Shown here: positions 17,419-26,467 of the stretch, piece by piece
How the letters are laid out: every line of letters begins with the position of its first letter
How positions within the stretch are numbered: the first letter of the stretch is position 1
From: Nanobdellota archaeon
Lineage (GTDB): Archaea > Nanobdellota > Nanobdellia > Parvarchaeales > Parvarchaeaceae
Direction of reading: 5' to 3'
DNA: 51,270 nt
NCBI GenBank assembly: GCA_021852265.1
Contig: JAJZNV010000006.1
Span: 1-51,270 of the forward strand
Made by a program: the position numbers and the translations under genes
Notes under the pieces: generated by a model
The model's input: the letters and a program-made list of their open reading frames with translations, nothing else
What the model was told of the DNA's origin: nothing
Database searches by the model: none

Positions 17419-18384
17419 CTACAAGAAATGAACTTTTTCAAAAGAACGTTTTAGTCTCAAAGCGCCATTGTTCCTGTTTACATGCACCGTCACGCCAAAT
17501 GTTCTTTCACCCACTATAAATTCTGGTGAAAACCAATACACGCGATATTCTTTCCCTTCTAAAGTTGCTTGAGCAAACTTGTAAGCATCGCGCATAAACG
17601 GCATATGCTTAACTGCAGTATCGTAACTTCTGTTTATCGCTTCCTGTGTAGTTTTAACTGGTCCGGTAATCCTGTTTGGATTAACATGCAACATGGATGT
17701 TTTGCCACTTAATTTATGGCCCACATGGTATTTCCAATATTTTATTGTGTAAGATTTGCCAGCACGTATTTCTTTTACAATCAGCCAGATCAAAGGATTT
17801 ATGGTTGGAATTACGCCATTTGCATGCAGGGTCTTTACCCGTATATTAACTCTTAATCTCATAATCCCTCGGACTGAAAAGTAACATATATATGCGGCAA
17901 AAATTGTCCAAACGGTATAAGTCCAAACTGCCATCGGCACGCTTCCTTTTTCAAACAAAAGGATAAAGAAAGCACTTATTGACCCTGCAGTAACCACGAG
18001 ATTCACGGCTACGTCCGCATCTGCATGCAGCTGTCGTTCAGATAGCGGGGAAAATGGTGGAATAGAAAAATTTGTAAATCCGTCAAGTGCAAGGTGGGTC
18101 AGCCCGCCTATTTCAAATGCAACAAAAAACAAAAAATAGTCTCCTACCGATATGCATACTGCGAGAAACGCCATTATCAGAGAAAAAACGGTTACTCCTA
18201 TAATAGAGTGCGTTATCCCATGATGCTTAAAGCGTGGAAATATTTTCGTAAGTGGGTAGAGGAGGATATCCGCATCTGGTAAGCCACCTCCAAGTGCAGC
18301 AGCGGCGATATAATTAGTGGCAGATTGACCAAATAGTCCAAATGCGATTGTATATGGAAATAATATATGGGTAAACAAGTCCAT
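17419..18384 (-). CDS. YdjM-like membrane-bound metal-dependent hydrolase family protein
   Basis: 321-residue membrane protein of the LexA-binding/YdjM (DUF457, PF04307) type. The N-terminal DLFTHILFPY, LGGGLPDADILLYP and HHGITHSIIG segments, plus GGLTHLALDGFTNF, supply the conserved His/Asp pattern of this family. About four helices occupy the first 180 residues; the remaining 140 are hydrophilic and probably cytoplasmic. It lies four bases after the MFS gene in the same operon. The enzymatic activity of the family is predicted rather than demonstrated. Confidence 0.85.
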   Translation of the reverse strand: MDLFTHILFPYTIAFGLFGQSATNYIAAAALGGGLPDADILLYPLTKIFPRFKHHGITHSIIGVTVFSLIMAFLAVCISVGDYFLFFVAFEIGGLTHLALDGFTNFSIPPFSPLSERQLHADADVAVNLVVTAGSISAFFILLFEKGSVPMAVWTYTVWTIFAAYICYFSVRGIMRLRVNIRVKTLHANGVIPTINPLIWLIVKEIRAGKSYTIKYWKYHVGHKLSGKTSMLHVNPNRITGPVKTTQEAINRSYDTAVKHMPFMRDAYKFAQATLEGKEYRVYWFSPEFIVGERTFGVTVHVNRNNGALRLKRSFEKVHFL

Positions 18385-18388
18385 AAAC

Positions 18389-19819
18389 TTATTTACCGCC
18401 TTCTATATCGCGTCCTCGTGTGAATGATAGTATTCCTGCGATTGCTAATATCACAAGTGCAACATACAAGGCAACATATATACCGGACATGAATTCTGCA
18501 GAAACTTTTCCTATGAGTGTACTTGTGCCGACAAATATCTCAAATGCAGTGCTTTTTGGGATAGAGTGCGCAGCGACAGAGATAACAAGCACAAAGCTGA
18601 ACATTATACCCAGTGAGCTCATAGTTCTCAGGAGTCCATTTGTGGCCCCATACGCGCCAGGCTGTGCATTTGCCATAACGGCCCGGTTATTCGATGGGAA
18701 AAACATTGCTGAACCGATGCCAGATACAATTGATGCAGCAAGTATAAGTGAAATGTAATATGACAGTGTCGCACTGAGATTCAAATAGAGGAGTATGGCT
18801 ACACACATAAGTGCAATCCCTGCAGTTGCTATATTTCTTGCACCATATCTATCTGCGAGGCCCCCCATAAAAGGGGCTAGCAGTCCGCTAAGTATATACC
18901 CTGGCACCAAAACTAGTGCCGCATCAAGGGGGGATAACCCCCTAATCCCCTGCATATACATTATTATAAGAAAAGCTATAGCGAGGTATCCTAAACTCTG
19001 AAACAGCGCCGCCAATATACTGGAACGAAGAATGCGATTCTTAAACTGGCGAAGGTCAAGCATCGGACTATGCGTTTTTAATTCCCATAATACAAAGGCG
19101 GGGAGTAATGCTGCCCCCATAAGCATCATAACTACATCCGAAATTGATAATGAAGTAGCAATAGAATTTATAGCACTATAAGAGAGCAAAAATACTGCTG
19201 CACCAAATGTGAGCATCCCTGGTATATCCATCCCGCTCTTTATTATTGGGTTATCACGTATATACTTCAATCCGTAGAAGAATGCCACAATACCTATCGG
19301 AACGTTTATGAAAAAGATATAACGCCATCCTAAGAATGTAGTTATTACTCCCCCTATAACTATTCCAAGCATCGCTCCCACATTCCAGCCCATAGCTGTA
19401 AATCCGAATGCATGGCCACGCTCTTTCGGCTCAAAGGTATCCGCGATTATTGCGCCGCTGTTTGCAGTCATCATCGCACCTCCTATCGCTTGGAAAACTC
19501 TGGACCCTATCAAAAACGTATCTGAGAGGGCCAAACCGCATGCAAATGAACTCGCCGTAAATATTATAAAACCGAAATTAAATATCCTTGCTCTTCCGAA
19601 TATGTCGCCGATTCTGCCAAGTTGTGTCGTGCAAACCGTAACGATTAGGAGATATGCTAATATAACCCAGATTATACTAAGAAAATTTGAGTTAAGCTCG
19701 TTTACAATTGTAGGAAAAGCCAGTAATACAACCGTGCTGTCTACGCCAACCATCATAGTGGCGAGCACGAGTATTCCCAACACGACGTTTTTATTCGAGG
19801 GGCTCTTGCGGGCTGTCAT
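18389..19819 (-). CDS. MFS transporter, DHA2 (14-helix drug:H+ antiporter) type
   Basis: 476-residue major facilitator with about 14 hydrophobic helices. The loop 2-3 motif reads GRIGDIFGRARIFNFG, and the antiporter motif C region in helix 5 reads GAMLGIVIGGVITTFLGWR; VDSTVVLLAFPTI in helix 1 is the D1 motif of DHA2 drug exporters. It probably exports a hydrophobic compound in exchange for protons. It is first in a two-gene operon with the YdjM-like protein and is divergent from the HerA-like ATPase. Confidence 0.92.
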   Translation of the reverse strand: MTARKSPSNKNVVLGILVLATMMVGVDSTVVLLAFPTIVNELNSNFLSIIWVILAYLLIVTVCTTQLGRIGDIFGRARIFNFGFIIFTASSFACGLALSDTFLIGSRVFQAIGGAMMTANSGAIIADTFEPKERGHAFGFTAMGWNVGAMLGIVIGGVITTFLGWRYIFFINVPIGIVAFFYGLKYIRDNPIIKSGMDIPGMLTFGAAVFLLSYSAINSIATSLSISDVVMMLMGAALLPAFVLWELKTHSPMLDLRQFKNRILRSSILAALFQSLGYLAIAFLIIMYMQGIRGLSPLDAALVLVPGYILSGLLAPFMGGLADRYGARNIATAGIALMCVAILLYLNLSATLSYYISLILAASIVSGIGSAMFFPSNNRAVMANAQPGAYGATNGLLRTMSSLGIMFSFVLVISVAAHSIPKSTAFEIFVGTSTLIGKVSAEFMSGIYVALYVALVILAIAGILSFTRGRDIEGGK

Positions 19820-19902
19820 ACAGATTTTATCTGTGGAACAAATAAAAACTTAACTATGTATTTTAGAATAGTATTTAATTTAATACCCCTATAAATCGTA
19901 TT

Positions 19903-21450
19903 ATGGATAAGGACAGTATAAACCTCTCTAAAAATGTGAATATCCCTGCACAAAACATGATAACCGGGAGGGGATGTATATTTGGCCAGAGCGGTTCTGG
20001 AAAATCTTATCTCACGGGTGTTATTCTTGAGGAACTGTGCAAGCGAAAGCTTCCGTTCTGTGTGATAGATCCTGAAGGTGAATATTATCCGCTAAGGAGC
20101 ACCTTTCAGGTAATAATCATTGGCGGAAACCATGGTGATTTGGGGGTTGAAGTGGATTTCCACAGTTTATTTAGAATGAGCATACAGAATAATATTCCAG
20201 TCATACTTGATTTATCTGATACGTTACAGAAGGAATACCTTGTTAATAGAGTACTGTCGGAGTTATATTTATTGGAGAACGAGTTAAAATCCCCTTACCT
20301 TGTTGTTGTAGAAGAAGCAGACAAATTTGTACCACAGGTTCGCCACAATCTAGGGATGATAGAGGAATTGGCAGTGAGGGGACGCAAGCGTGGAATAGGA
20401 TTATTATTGGTCTCGCAAAGACCTGCAAATGTGGATAAGAATGTACTATCTCAATGTTCATATGGATTTATAGGTAAACTTACGATAGAGAATGACATCA
20501 AGGCGGTAAACATATTTTTCACAAGGACAATTCTAAGAGGCATTGCTACTCACAATCCAGGTGACTTTTCATCGTTTGGACTCGGTATAACCAGAACTAT
20601 ACACGTTAAACAGATGTTGACTGCCAACGCGGGGGCCACACCTAAATTAAAACGCACTGCTGCCGGCGAAAGGCTATCGAAGGTTATAAGTGAACTGAAA
20701 AAGGCAGTTAGCCCCTCACAACCTCCTGCAATAATACCTAAGAAAGTGATTAGCGTGAAAGCACTCCGTGAAGGAGTCGATGAATCCTATATAATGCAGT
20801 TTGCGATGAAAAATGAAAGAAAACGATTTGGGATATTTGGAGAAAAAATCGAGGATATAGAATCAATAAACAAAAAATTTATAAGCCTGGTTCTGGCCGG
20901 CATCCGGTTCCCACTAAAACACTGGAGGGAGTATAAGGAAGAGTTTCTGCTATTGGATGATAAACTGCAGTTTGCTGTATTAAATGGTAAACTATCCCTG
21001 TTTAAAGGTCCACTCAGCGGAGAGAACCGACTCCTGCCAGAGGACCACGATGTTCTTTTAGTTTTGGCGAAAGACGGTAAAAGGACTCCTGCTGAGATAA
21101 GCAAAGAATTAGGCATGGGGAATAGAGCAGTGCATAATTCGCTTAGCAGGTTAAAGCTTAGAAACCTTATCCATTCGGATAGAAAAGGGGCTTCGCTTAT
21201 CGATTATAAAAAATTTCTTATGTTAGAAAGGCCGGCAACATCCACTTTGGGTGCAGATGCTTCACTAATAATAAATCACCGTGTTGATGAACGCATAGAG
21301 AAAGAGTGGATAAGGACGCTGTTTCCATCAGCGACTATATTTGAGTGCGAGCGAGTACTTCTGCCAATATACGAAGTAAAGCTAAAACACAAAGATAAGG
21401 TGCGTATCTTACTCATAGATGCCGTATACGGCAGATTGTTAAGAGATTAG
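19903..21450 (+). CDS. HerA/DUF87-type P-loop ATPase with C-terminal winged-helix region
   Basis: 515-residue ATPase of the HerA/FtsK superfamily. Walker A is FGQSGSGKSYLTG (about residues 26-38), followed by CVIDPEGEYYPL and Walker B LVVVEEADKFVP, then the RGRKRGIGLLLVSQRP motif with an arginine typical of HerA-like ATPases. After residue 370 a helix-turn-helix region appears (TPAEISKELGMGNRAVHNSLSRLKL). No NurA nuclease is nearby, so it is more likely a stand-alone archaeal DUF87 ATPase of uncertain function than the HerA of the resection complex. It converges on the 193-residue membrane protein, four bases apart. Confidence 0.88.
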   Translation: MDKDSINLSKNVNIPAQNMITGRGCIFGQSGSGKSYLTGVILEELCKRKLPFCVIDPEGEYYPLRSTFQVIIIGGNHGDLGVEVDFHSLFRMSIQNNIPVILDLSDTLQKEYLVNRVLSELYLLENELKSPYLVVVEEADKFVPQVRHNLGMIEELAVRGRKRGIGLLLVSQRPANVDKNVLSQCSYGFIGKLTIENDIKAVNIFFTRTILRGIATHNPGDFSSFGLGITRTIHVKQMLTANAGATPKLKRTAAGERLSKVISELKKAVSPSQPPAIIPKKVISVKALREGVDESYIMQFAMKNERKRFGIFGEKIEDIESINKKFISLVLAGIRFPLKHWREYKEEFLLLDDKLQFAVLNGKLSLFKGPLSGENRLLPEDHDVLLVLAKDGKRTPAEISKELGMGNRAVHNSLSRLKLRNLIHSDRKGASLIDYKKFLMLERPATSTLGADASLIINHRVDERIEKEWIRTLFPSATIFECERVLLPIYEVKLKHKDKVRILLIDAVYGRLLRD

Positions 21451-21454
21451 CCAG

Positions 21455-22036
21455 CTAATATGGCGTAAAAGTTATGTGCACTGATTCCATTTTTTTATAG
21501 AACGCTTCTTCCGCAACCTCTTCTTTTGGCTGATAAATCAGATGCTCAAGGCCGGTCCATATGCTAAACCAGCTAGCTGGCGTAAGAACTATGCCTATTG
21601 CGTCGGTCAGTATAGCATTTAAGTCGAATGTCACGGGCGTGGATAAAGTAAGAGCATCCACGAGACCTAAGATTATGCCAATAAGGATAAGCAGTAATGC
21701 CTGTTGTTTATATGCTAAAATGGCCTTTTTTGCGCTTTTATAATGCCTCCTGAAATGCTCTTTTAAGCGCTGCTTTATTAGTTCCTCATGTGACAAGCTT
21801 CTAGTTACTTTCGGTATCAAAAACCTTAGCTCAACTCCCTCCCCTTTATCCCGAGTCGCACGCTTAGCTTCGGATAAAAAGTCTTCAGATAATGAGCGCT
21901 CACTGTATGGTCTGGGATCAAAATCCGAAAAGATGTCATCATAAGTGTCTAGGATAAGGCTTACCTCCATCTTATTAAGAATGCTTTTTATGCCTACCGC
22001 ATTATCCTCTTCCACTATTAATACTCTCTCTATCAC
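21455..22036 (-). CDS. Conserved hypothetical membrane protein
   Basis: 193 residues from a GTG start. The first 100 are hydrophilic and carry a striking motif, DDIFSDFDPRPYSERSLSEDF, followed by ELRFLIPK and a basic helix. Two hydrophobic segments (about 112-130 and 142-165) and an acidic-aromatic tail follow. I recall the DFDPRPYSER motif as shared by other archaeal and bacterial hypothetical proteins, but know no function. The gene has a boxA candidate near 22096-22103 and a perfect palindrome just upstream of it. Confidence 0.75.
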   Translation of the reverse strand: MIERVLIVEEDNAVGIKSILNKMEVSLILDTYDDIFSDFDPRPYSERSLSEDFLSEAKRATRDKGEGVELRFLIPKVTRSLSHEELIKQRLKEHFRRHYKSAKKAILAYKQQALLLILIGIILGLVDALTLSTPVTFDLNAILTDAIGIVLTPASWFSIWTGLEHLIYQPKEEVAEEAFYKKMESVHITFTPY

Positions 22037-22106
22037 ATTTTAAACATTCACATAATCCATACTAAAAACAGAATCAAAATGGTCGACACACTTACATTTA
22101 AATTTT

Positions 22107-22121
22107 TGGCATTGCATGCCA
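22107..22121. repeat. 15-base palindrome, possible operator or hairpin
   Basis: TGGCATTGCATGCCA has 6-base perfect arms around a 3-base centre. It lies immediately upstream (minus-strand sense) of the AT-rich boxA candidate at 22096-22103 of the 193-residue protein gene, and downstream of the GH15 gene's stop. It could bind a dimeric regulator or form part of the GH15 3' end. Confidence 0.4.
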
Positions 22122-22156
22122 TATACCATAAATCAGACACTGACCAAATTGGTATA
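22122..22156. repeat. Inverted repeat with nested palindrome
   Basis: The arms TATACCA (22122-22128) and TGGTATA (22150-22156) are perfect inverted repeats separated by 21 bases, and the second arm overlaps a separate palindrome ACCAAATTGGT at 22143-22153. It lies directly beside the 22107-22121 palindrome in the 137-base gap after GH15. Function is unknown; a terminator or operator cluster is possible. Confidence 0.35.
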
Positions 22157-22173
22157 CTGCAAGTAAAATTCTG

Positions 22174-23952
22174 CTATTTGTATTGATTCAGAGCCAGTAT
22201 CGCTGACACCAATCCGACGTGAGATAATGCCTGTGGATAATTTCCAAGGTATTTCTTGTCCTTTAAATCTAACTCTTCCGGTAGTAGGTGAAGATCATTG
22301 AAGTATGTCAACAATTTTCCCAAACCTTCTCTTGCCCGTTCTACCTGGCCCATAAGCGCAAGGTCCTCAATATACCAAAATGATATTAACAAGAATCCGT
22401 TATCTGAAAAAGGCTTGCCGTCTTCGACTTCGTATCTCTTGAACAAAAAATCAGTAGGCATTAGGCGTTTCTCTATTTCCTTAAAAGTGTTAACAAATAG
22501 TTCGTCGTGCGGGCTGCAGAAACCCACTAAAGGCAACCTTAACAATGCCGCGTCTACATTATTTGAGCCGAAGGACTGAACATAAAAATGGCGAGTCTTG
22601 TCCAGTCCTTTTTCCTGTACAGTCTTCTTTATCTCATCGGCTATTGCATGAATCTTATTTATTTCTTCGGGAGATTCTATGTTTGAAAGGAGTGTAGCAG
22701 CGTTATTCAGAGCCTCCCATGCAACTATTTTGGAATATACATATTGACGATCCTCGCTTCTCATTTCCCATATAGACCTATCCGGCTCCATCCAACGTTC
22801 CATGAGTTTATGTGCGGTAGTCTTTACCATCTCTAGCATCTCTGTAGTTATAGTCCCACCATGTTTCTGCGCTACGTTTATTGCGTTTATCAAAGAGCCA
22901 TATTGATCTAATTGGAACTGTTCTATCGCTTTATTCCCGAATCTTACCGGTTTTGAGTCCAGATACCCGTTAAGTGGCACTTCCCTCTCAACAACTGCAT
23001 TCGAATTAGAGATAGGGTACATGGACTTTATTACGCCTTTATCTGCCTGTATTTGATTCACGAGACTATAGAAGAACTTCATTGCCTCATCTATATGTCC
23101 AAGGTTAGCAAGAGCATCTATGACATAGGCGGTATCACGTATCCACATAAATCTATAATCCCAATTTTCTCCGCCACCCACAACCTCGGGTAGGGAAGCT
23201 GTAGGCGCCGCAACCATAAAATATTTCGGGTCAAAGAACATCCCCTTAAGAGCTAACACGGACCGGTTTATCCACTCCGAGAACTCTCCGGAGTACCTTG
23301 ATTTAGATATAAGGGTCTTCCAGAAGAGTTCTGTCTCGTCTAGACGGTGCTCGCTATTGAAGCTTTTTATGTGGTGGCTTTCCTTAACAGAATTCGCGGT
23401 TACAAACCATGTTACTTCGCCGGCTGACATCTTAAAAACCCCACTAATACCATTTGTTTTCTTATCGAGTTTTATGTCCGTAGACAGGGCCTGTGTCCTG
23501 TCCCCCATTTTGATTATATACCCATTATCAGCAAATTCCACAGCCTCTAGTTTCTCCTTCTGATTGAACGGAAAGAAATCTATTTTAACATCAATCGCCT
23601 CTTTAAAGCACTCTACGCGCCTATGTATTTCGGGAAGGAGCGCCTGCGGCTGGTCCAACATGGGCAGGAAATCCGATAATCTTAAAGCTAACTTATCGTT
23701 ATAAAAAAATTCTGTCAGAAGTACATTTGTATCTTCCTTGTATCTTTGAGAAGATTTATAATCTGAATCTACCGGAGATATTGCGAAATAACCTCCGCTG
23801 CTCCTGTCAAGTATAGAGAAAAACACCGGATCTGAATCAAAATTTGGAAAACATGCCCAATCTATCTCTCCATCTTTAGAAACCAAGGCCGCGCTTCTAT
23901 TATTGAACAAAACTCCATGATCTTCTATACGTGGAAAATCCGAAAGTGCCAT
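22174..23952 (-). CDS. GH15 glucoamylase/trehalase family hydrolase
   Basis: 592-residue enzyme that removes glucose from alpha-glucan ends or cleaves trehalose. An N-terminal beta-sandwich (to about residue 220) precedes an (alpha/alpha)6 barrel. Barrel motifs include NWDYRFMWIRDTAYV, RFGNKAIEQFQLDQYG, IWEMRSEDRQYVYSKI with the general acid Glu, and LLPEELD then NYPQALSHVGL with the base Glu. There is no signal peptide, so it is cytosolic. Thermoplasma GH15 homologues include trehalases, so the substrate should be treated as open. It complements the sugar importer and GH13 enzyme at 3-8 kb. Confidence 0.93.
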   Translation of the reverse strand: MALSDFPRIEDHGVLFNNRSAALVSKDGEIDWACFPNFDSDPVFFSILDRSSGGYFAISPVDSDYKSSQRYKEDTNVLLTEFFYNDKLALRLSDFLPMLDQPQALLPEIHRRVECFKEAIDVKIDFFPFNQKEKLEAVEFADNGYIIKMGDRTQALSTDIKLDKKTNGISGVFKMSAGEVTWFVTANSVKESHHIKSFNSEHRLDETELFWKTLISKSRYSGEFSEWINRSVLALKGMFFDPKYFMVAAPTASLPEVVGGGENWDYRFMWIRDTAYVIDALANLGHIDEAMKFFYSLVNQIQADKGVIKSMYPISNSNAVVEREVPLNGYLDSKPVRFGNKAIEQFQLDQYGSLINAINVAQKHGGTITTEMLEMVKTTAHKLMERWMEPDRSIWEMRSEDRQYVYSKIVAWEALNNAATLLSNIESPEEINKIHAIADEIKKTVQEKGLDKTRHFYVQSFGSNNVDAALLRLPLVGFCSPHDELFVNTFKEIEKRLMPTDFLFKRYEVEDGKPFSDNGFLLISFWYIEDLALMGQVERAREGLGKLLTYFNDLHLLPEELDLKDKKYLGNYPQALSHVGLVSAILALNQYK

Positions 23953-24019
23953 TTATAACCTAGGTATTTTGAGAATATATTTGTTATAAGAGAAGGCTGT
24001 TATTTATAGAAACAAACAT

Positions 24020-24586
24020 TCAACCCTTAATCCCCACGACCTTTATACTGAATATCAGAGTGTCTCCTGCCAGAGGAGGATTAAAATTAATGGTTGCATT
24101 TGTGCGGTTTAATGAGATTATCCTGCCCTGCTGATATGCATTACCAACAGTTTCTCCTAAGTATACGGTCTGATTTTGAAATACTGAGATCGGCACTGTT
24201 ATTATCAGTGATTTGTTAACATCACCGTACGCCTCTGAAGGTGGCAGGGTAATATTTTTAGTCTCTCCAAGTGACATACCTATCACAGCGTTATTGAAGC
24301 CGGTAATTATATGACTTGAACCAACTACAAAATTAAGCGGATTCTGACCTACATTCGAGCCGAATACGGTACCATTGGTTAGATATCCGGTGTAGTAGAC
24401 GCTAACATTGTCTCCCGGTGACACTGTTCCTATAGATGCAGGGCTTCCTGCATGGGCAGTTAGTGCATAGTAAACAAAAAGAATTGTGACTATTGATATC
24501 AGTGCGACGATCAGGTAAATAAATTTGAAATGCAATTTTGCTTTGTTAACCGGTTCGACAGTGTCCATACTAAGATAATTTAGCAT
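24020..24586 (-). CDS. Membrane-anchored FKBP-type peptidyl-prolyl isomerase
   Basis: 188-residue FKBP with an N-terminal transmembrane helix (about residues 22-44), so the catalytic domain is probably outside the membrane. The FKBP core follows as VSVYYTGYLTNGTVFGS, NPLNFVVGSSHIITGFNNAV and GMSLGETKNITLPP, then a flap insertion and the closing strand. It may help fold exported proteins such as the binding protein and other anchored proteins encoded here. The AT-rich box TATTTAAATC at 24596-24605 would favour Met7 (ATG at 24568) as the leaderless start; I keep the longer form as an alternative. Confidence 0.92.
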   Translation of the reverse strand: MLNYLSMDTVEPVNKAKLHFKFIYLIVALISIVTILFVYYALTAHAGSPASIGTVSPGDNVSVYYTGYLTNGTVFGSNVGQNPLNFVVGSSHIITGFNNAVIGMSLGETKNITLPPSEAYGDVNKSLIITVPISVFQNQTVYLGETVGNAYQQGRIISLNRTNATINFNPPLAGDTLIFSIKVVGIKG

Positions 24587-24672
24587 AGTTCTTTGTATTT
24601 AAATCTAATTCATTGAATTAAATAAAGCAGTGTACTTCTACTGCAGTTTTGAGCTTCTGCCACTATGATAAT

Positions 24673-25530
24673 CTAGAGAGTGGGGATATCCATATAAGCC
24701 TGTAGTGTCCTGCTAGGCTTAATACTCTGCAGAGCATTATCTATCCCGCGTGTGAGTTTATTCGCTCCTGCGGACAAGCGTGCATAGGCACTTTTGCATC
24801 TGTTAGTAAGGTAGGTGTAGCCATTTTCAATTTTTGTCTTGTAGAATTTCCATGATTTATCAAGGCTACTGTACAGATTTGCGCTGGTCTTTTTCATCCA
24901 CGCCTTTACACGTGGTGCATTCTTATACAACCAAAATGCTGTCTTTAAAACTGCATAAGCAGCTAGGGAATATACTCCAAGAACGTACCCAGTAAGCAGC
25001 CCTGGAATAAAAGAGGGTGTATTTACAAGTTTTGCCAGGCTTCCATACATTGTGTGTTTGAACGCGTTTATTCTCCAACCATAATCTGCCTTAGGCAGGG
25101 GGTATACAGGTTTACCGGCGGCTATCGAAGCTGATGAATAATCCATTCCGACTGCATTTGCAGGACCAGTGATTAGATTTGCAAGATTCTCCTTTTTTGA
25201 TGCTTTTTTATCGTACAGTGTTGCTACGCCAGCGCCGAAATCTGTGCTCATCAGTCCAAGCTGGTAAAGCTGTGTCGACACTGGAAAAATAAATTGCAGT
25301 GCGCCCGGTATGTATTTGCCGAGCCATTTACCTGCTCTTGTTGCAAGTGAATCTATACTTTTTGGGTGAAGTGCATCAAACGCACCCAGTCCAAGGCAAG
25401 AAAGACCGAATTTTGAAGCTTTTTTCAGTCCTTTTTTAAATGCAGTACCATCCGAGCTGTTCTGGTATTTGGATGGCGCACCCATTACATGCTTTAGCAA
25501 AAGTGTTTCTATACCCTTCTTAGATGCCAT
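24673..25530 (-). CDS. Basic, partly hydrophobic protein of unknown function
   Basis: Not recognised. The 285-residue product is rich in Lys, Ser, Ala and Tyr and contains several hydrophobic stretches (about residues 80-115 and 175-205), with a basic, aromatic C-terminal third. It could be a peripheral or membrane-spanning structural protein. I use the ATG at 25530; a TTG at 25539 is in frame. It is divergent from the EEP-family gene at 25593 with a shared AT-rich region. Confidence 0.65.
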   Translation of the reverse strand: MASKKGIETLLLKHVMGAPSKYQNSSDGTAFKKGLKKASKFGLSCLGLGAFDALHPKSIDSLATRAGKWLGKYIPGALQFIFPVSTQLYQLGLMSTDFGAGVATLYDKKASKKENLANLITGPANAVGMDYSSASIAAGKPVYPLPKADYGWRINAFKHTMYGSLAKLVNTPSFIPGLLTGYVLGVYSLAAYAVLKTAFWLYKNAPRVKAWMKKTSANLYSSLDKSWKFYKTKIENGYTYLTNRCKSAYARLSAGANKLTRGIDNALQSIKPSRTLQAYMDIPTL

Positions 25531-25564
25531 ACGCTGCAATATTATTAAATATGAATACCAGTCA

Positions 25565-25576
25565 TATATAAATATT
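25565..25576 (+). promoter_or_regulatory. boxA of the EEP-family gene
   Basis: TATATAAATATT lies about 23-27 bases before the GTG at 25593, supporting that GTG as a leaderless start. The element is nearly palindromic and may also serve the divergent gene at 25530. Confidence 0.5.
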
Positions 25577-25592
25577 CAAATGGTGGTATCCT

Positions 25593-26366
25593 GTGAAATT
25601 AATATCTCTGAACATAGAACACGGCGCAAACATTAGAAAGCTGGTAGACTTCATAAAAAAACAATCTGAAACAACTGACATTTTCGTGTTCCAAGAGATG
25701 GATGAGCCAACCAGCAGCGGGCCAACGAAGGCACCCGGGGGTGTCTTGGGAAATAACATAACCCTGCCAGCAGCATACTCTACAATAAGCAATGTGCTCA
25801 GTGATTTTGTTCCTTACCGGTCAAAACCATACGTCTCGCTCGGTAGCTTCCTTGCGATATTTGTAAAACGTGGTTTAGAAATTGACGGGCGCAGGGAAAG
25901 GGTGTTGACTAAAACGGTAGAACTTTTCGGCTTGAATTCGAGATCTAGATTATTATGTATACGGGTGCACAAGGGTGATAAATCCTTTTGGGTGTGTAAT
26001 ACACATGGTGTGCTTATACCGGGTAAATGGAGAGAAGATACAGCAGAGAGGCTGCTTCAATCTAGAATGATTCTGAATACACTCTCAGAGTTTGAAGAGC
26101 CTAAGTTACTCTGTGGAGATTTCAACTTACCACCTCATACAAAGACAATGGAATTACTGGAGAAAAACATGGATAACTTAATAGTTAGATATAAAATAAA
26201 GAATACCCGCAGCAGGCTGTACCTAAAAAATGCCAAGTATGCAAACGGTGCGGAAATAACTGACCATATCCTTATATCTCGGGATGTAAAAGCCACTGGT
26301 TTCAAGGTCCTGGATACCAACGTCTCAGATCATCTACCGCTGGTATTAAATTTTTCTGTTGTTTGA
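25593..26366 (+). CDS. Endonuclease/exonuclease/phosphatase (EEP) family protein
   Basis: 257-residue Mg2+-dependent hydrolase of the DNase I/ExoIII-like superfamily. The N-terminal strand LISLNIEHG carries the Asn/Glu start motif; IFVFQEMDE supplies the metal-binding Glu; NTHGVL is the conserved His strand; LLCGDFNLPP the GDFN motif; EITDHILIS the DH motif; and NVSDHLPLVLNF the final SDH catalytic motif. The substrate (nucleic acid or phosphoester) is unknown. It starts at GTG with a boxA centred about 23 bases upstream. Confidence 0.9.
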   Translation: MKLISLNIEHGANIRKLVDFIKKQSETTDIFVFQEMDEPTSSGPTKAPGGVLGNNITLPAAYSTISNVLSDFVPYRSKPYVSLGSFLAIFVKRGLEIDGRRERVLTKTVELFGLNSRSRLLCIRVHKGDKSFWVCNTHGVLIPGKWREDTAERLLQSRMILNTLSEFEEPKLLCGDFNLPPHTKTMELLEKNMDNLIVRYKIKNTRSRLYLKNAKYANGAEITDHILISRDVKATGFKVLDTNVSDHLPLVLNFSVV

Positions 26367-26395
26367 GCTTTTCTGGCACAGGTTATGGTGTGTAA

Positions 26396-26414
26396 TAATT
26401 TTTAGTAAAAATTA
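26396..26414 (+). terminator. AT-only hairpin after the EEP gene
   Basis: Eight-base perfect arms TAATTTTT and AAAAATTA flank an AGT loop, 30 bases after the stop of the EEP gene. The T-run within the first arm fits archaeal termination on U-tracts. The following ATTTATAC may be the boxA of the next gene. Confidence 0.4.
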
Positions 26415-26467
26415 CAATTTATACTAAGAAAGTTAAGTATTTGTACAAGTTTGTTTCTATAAAATAG

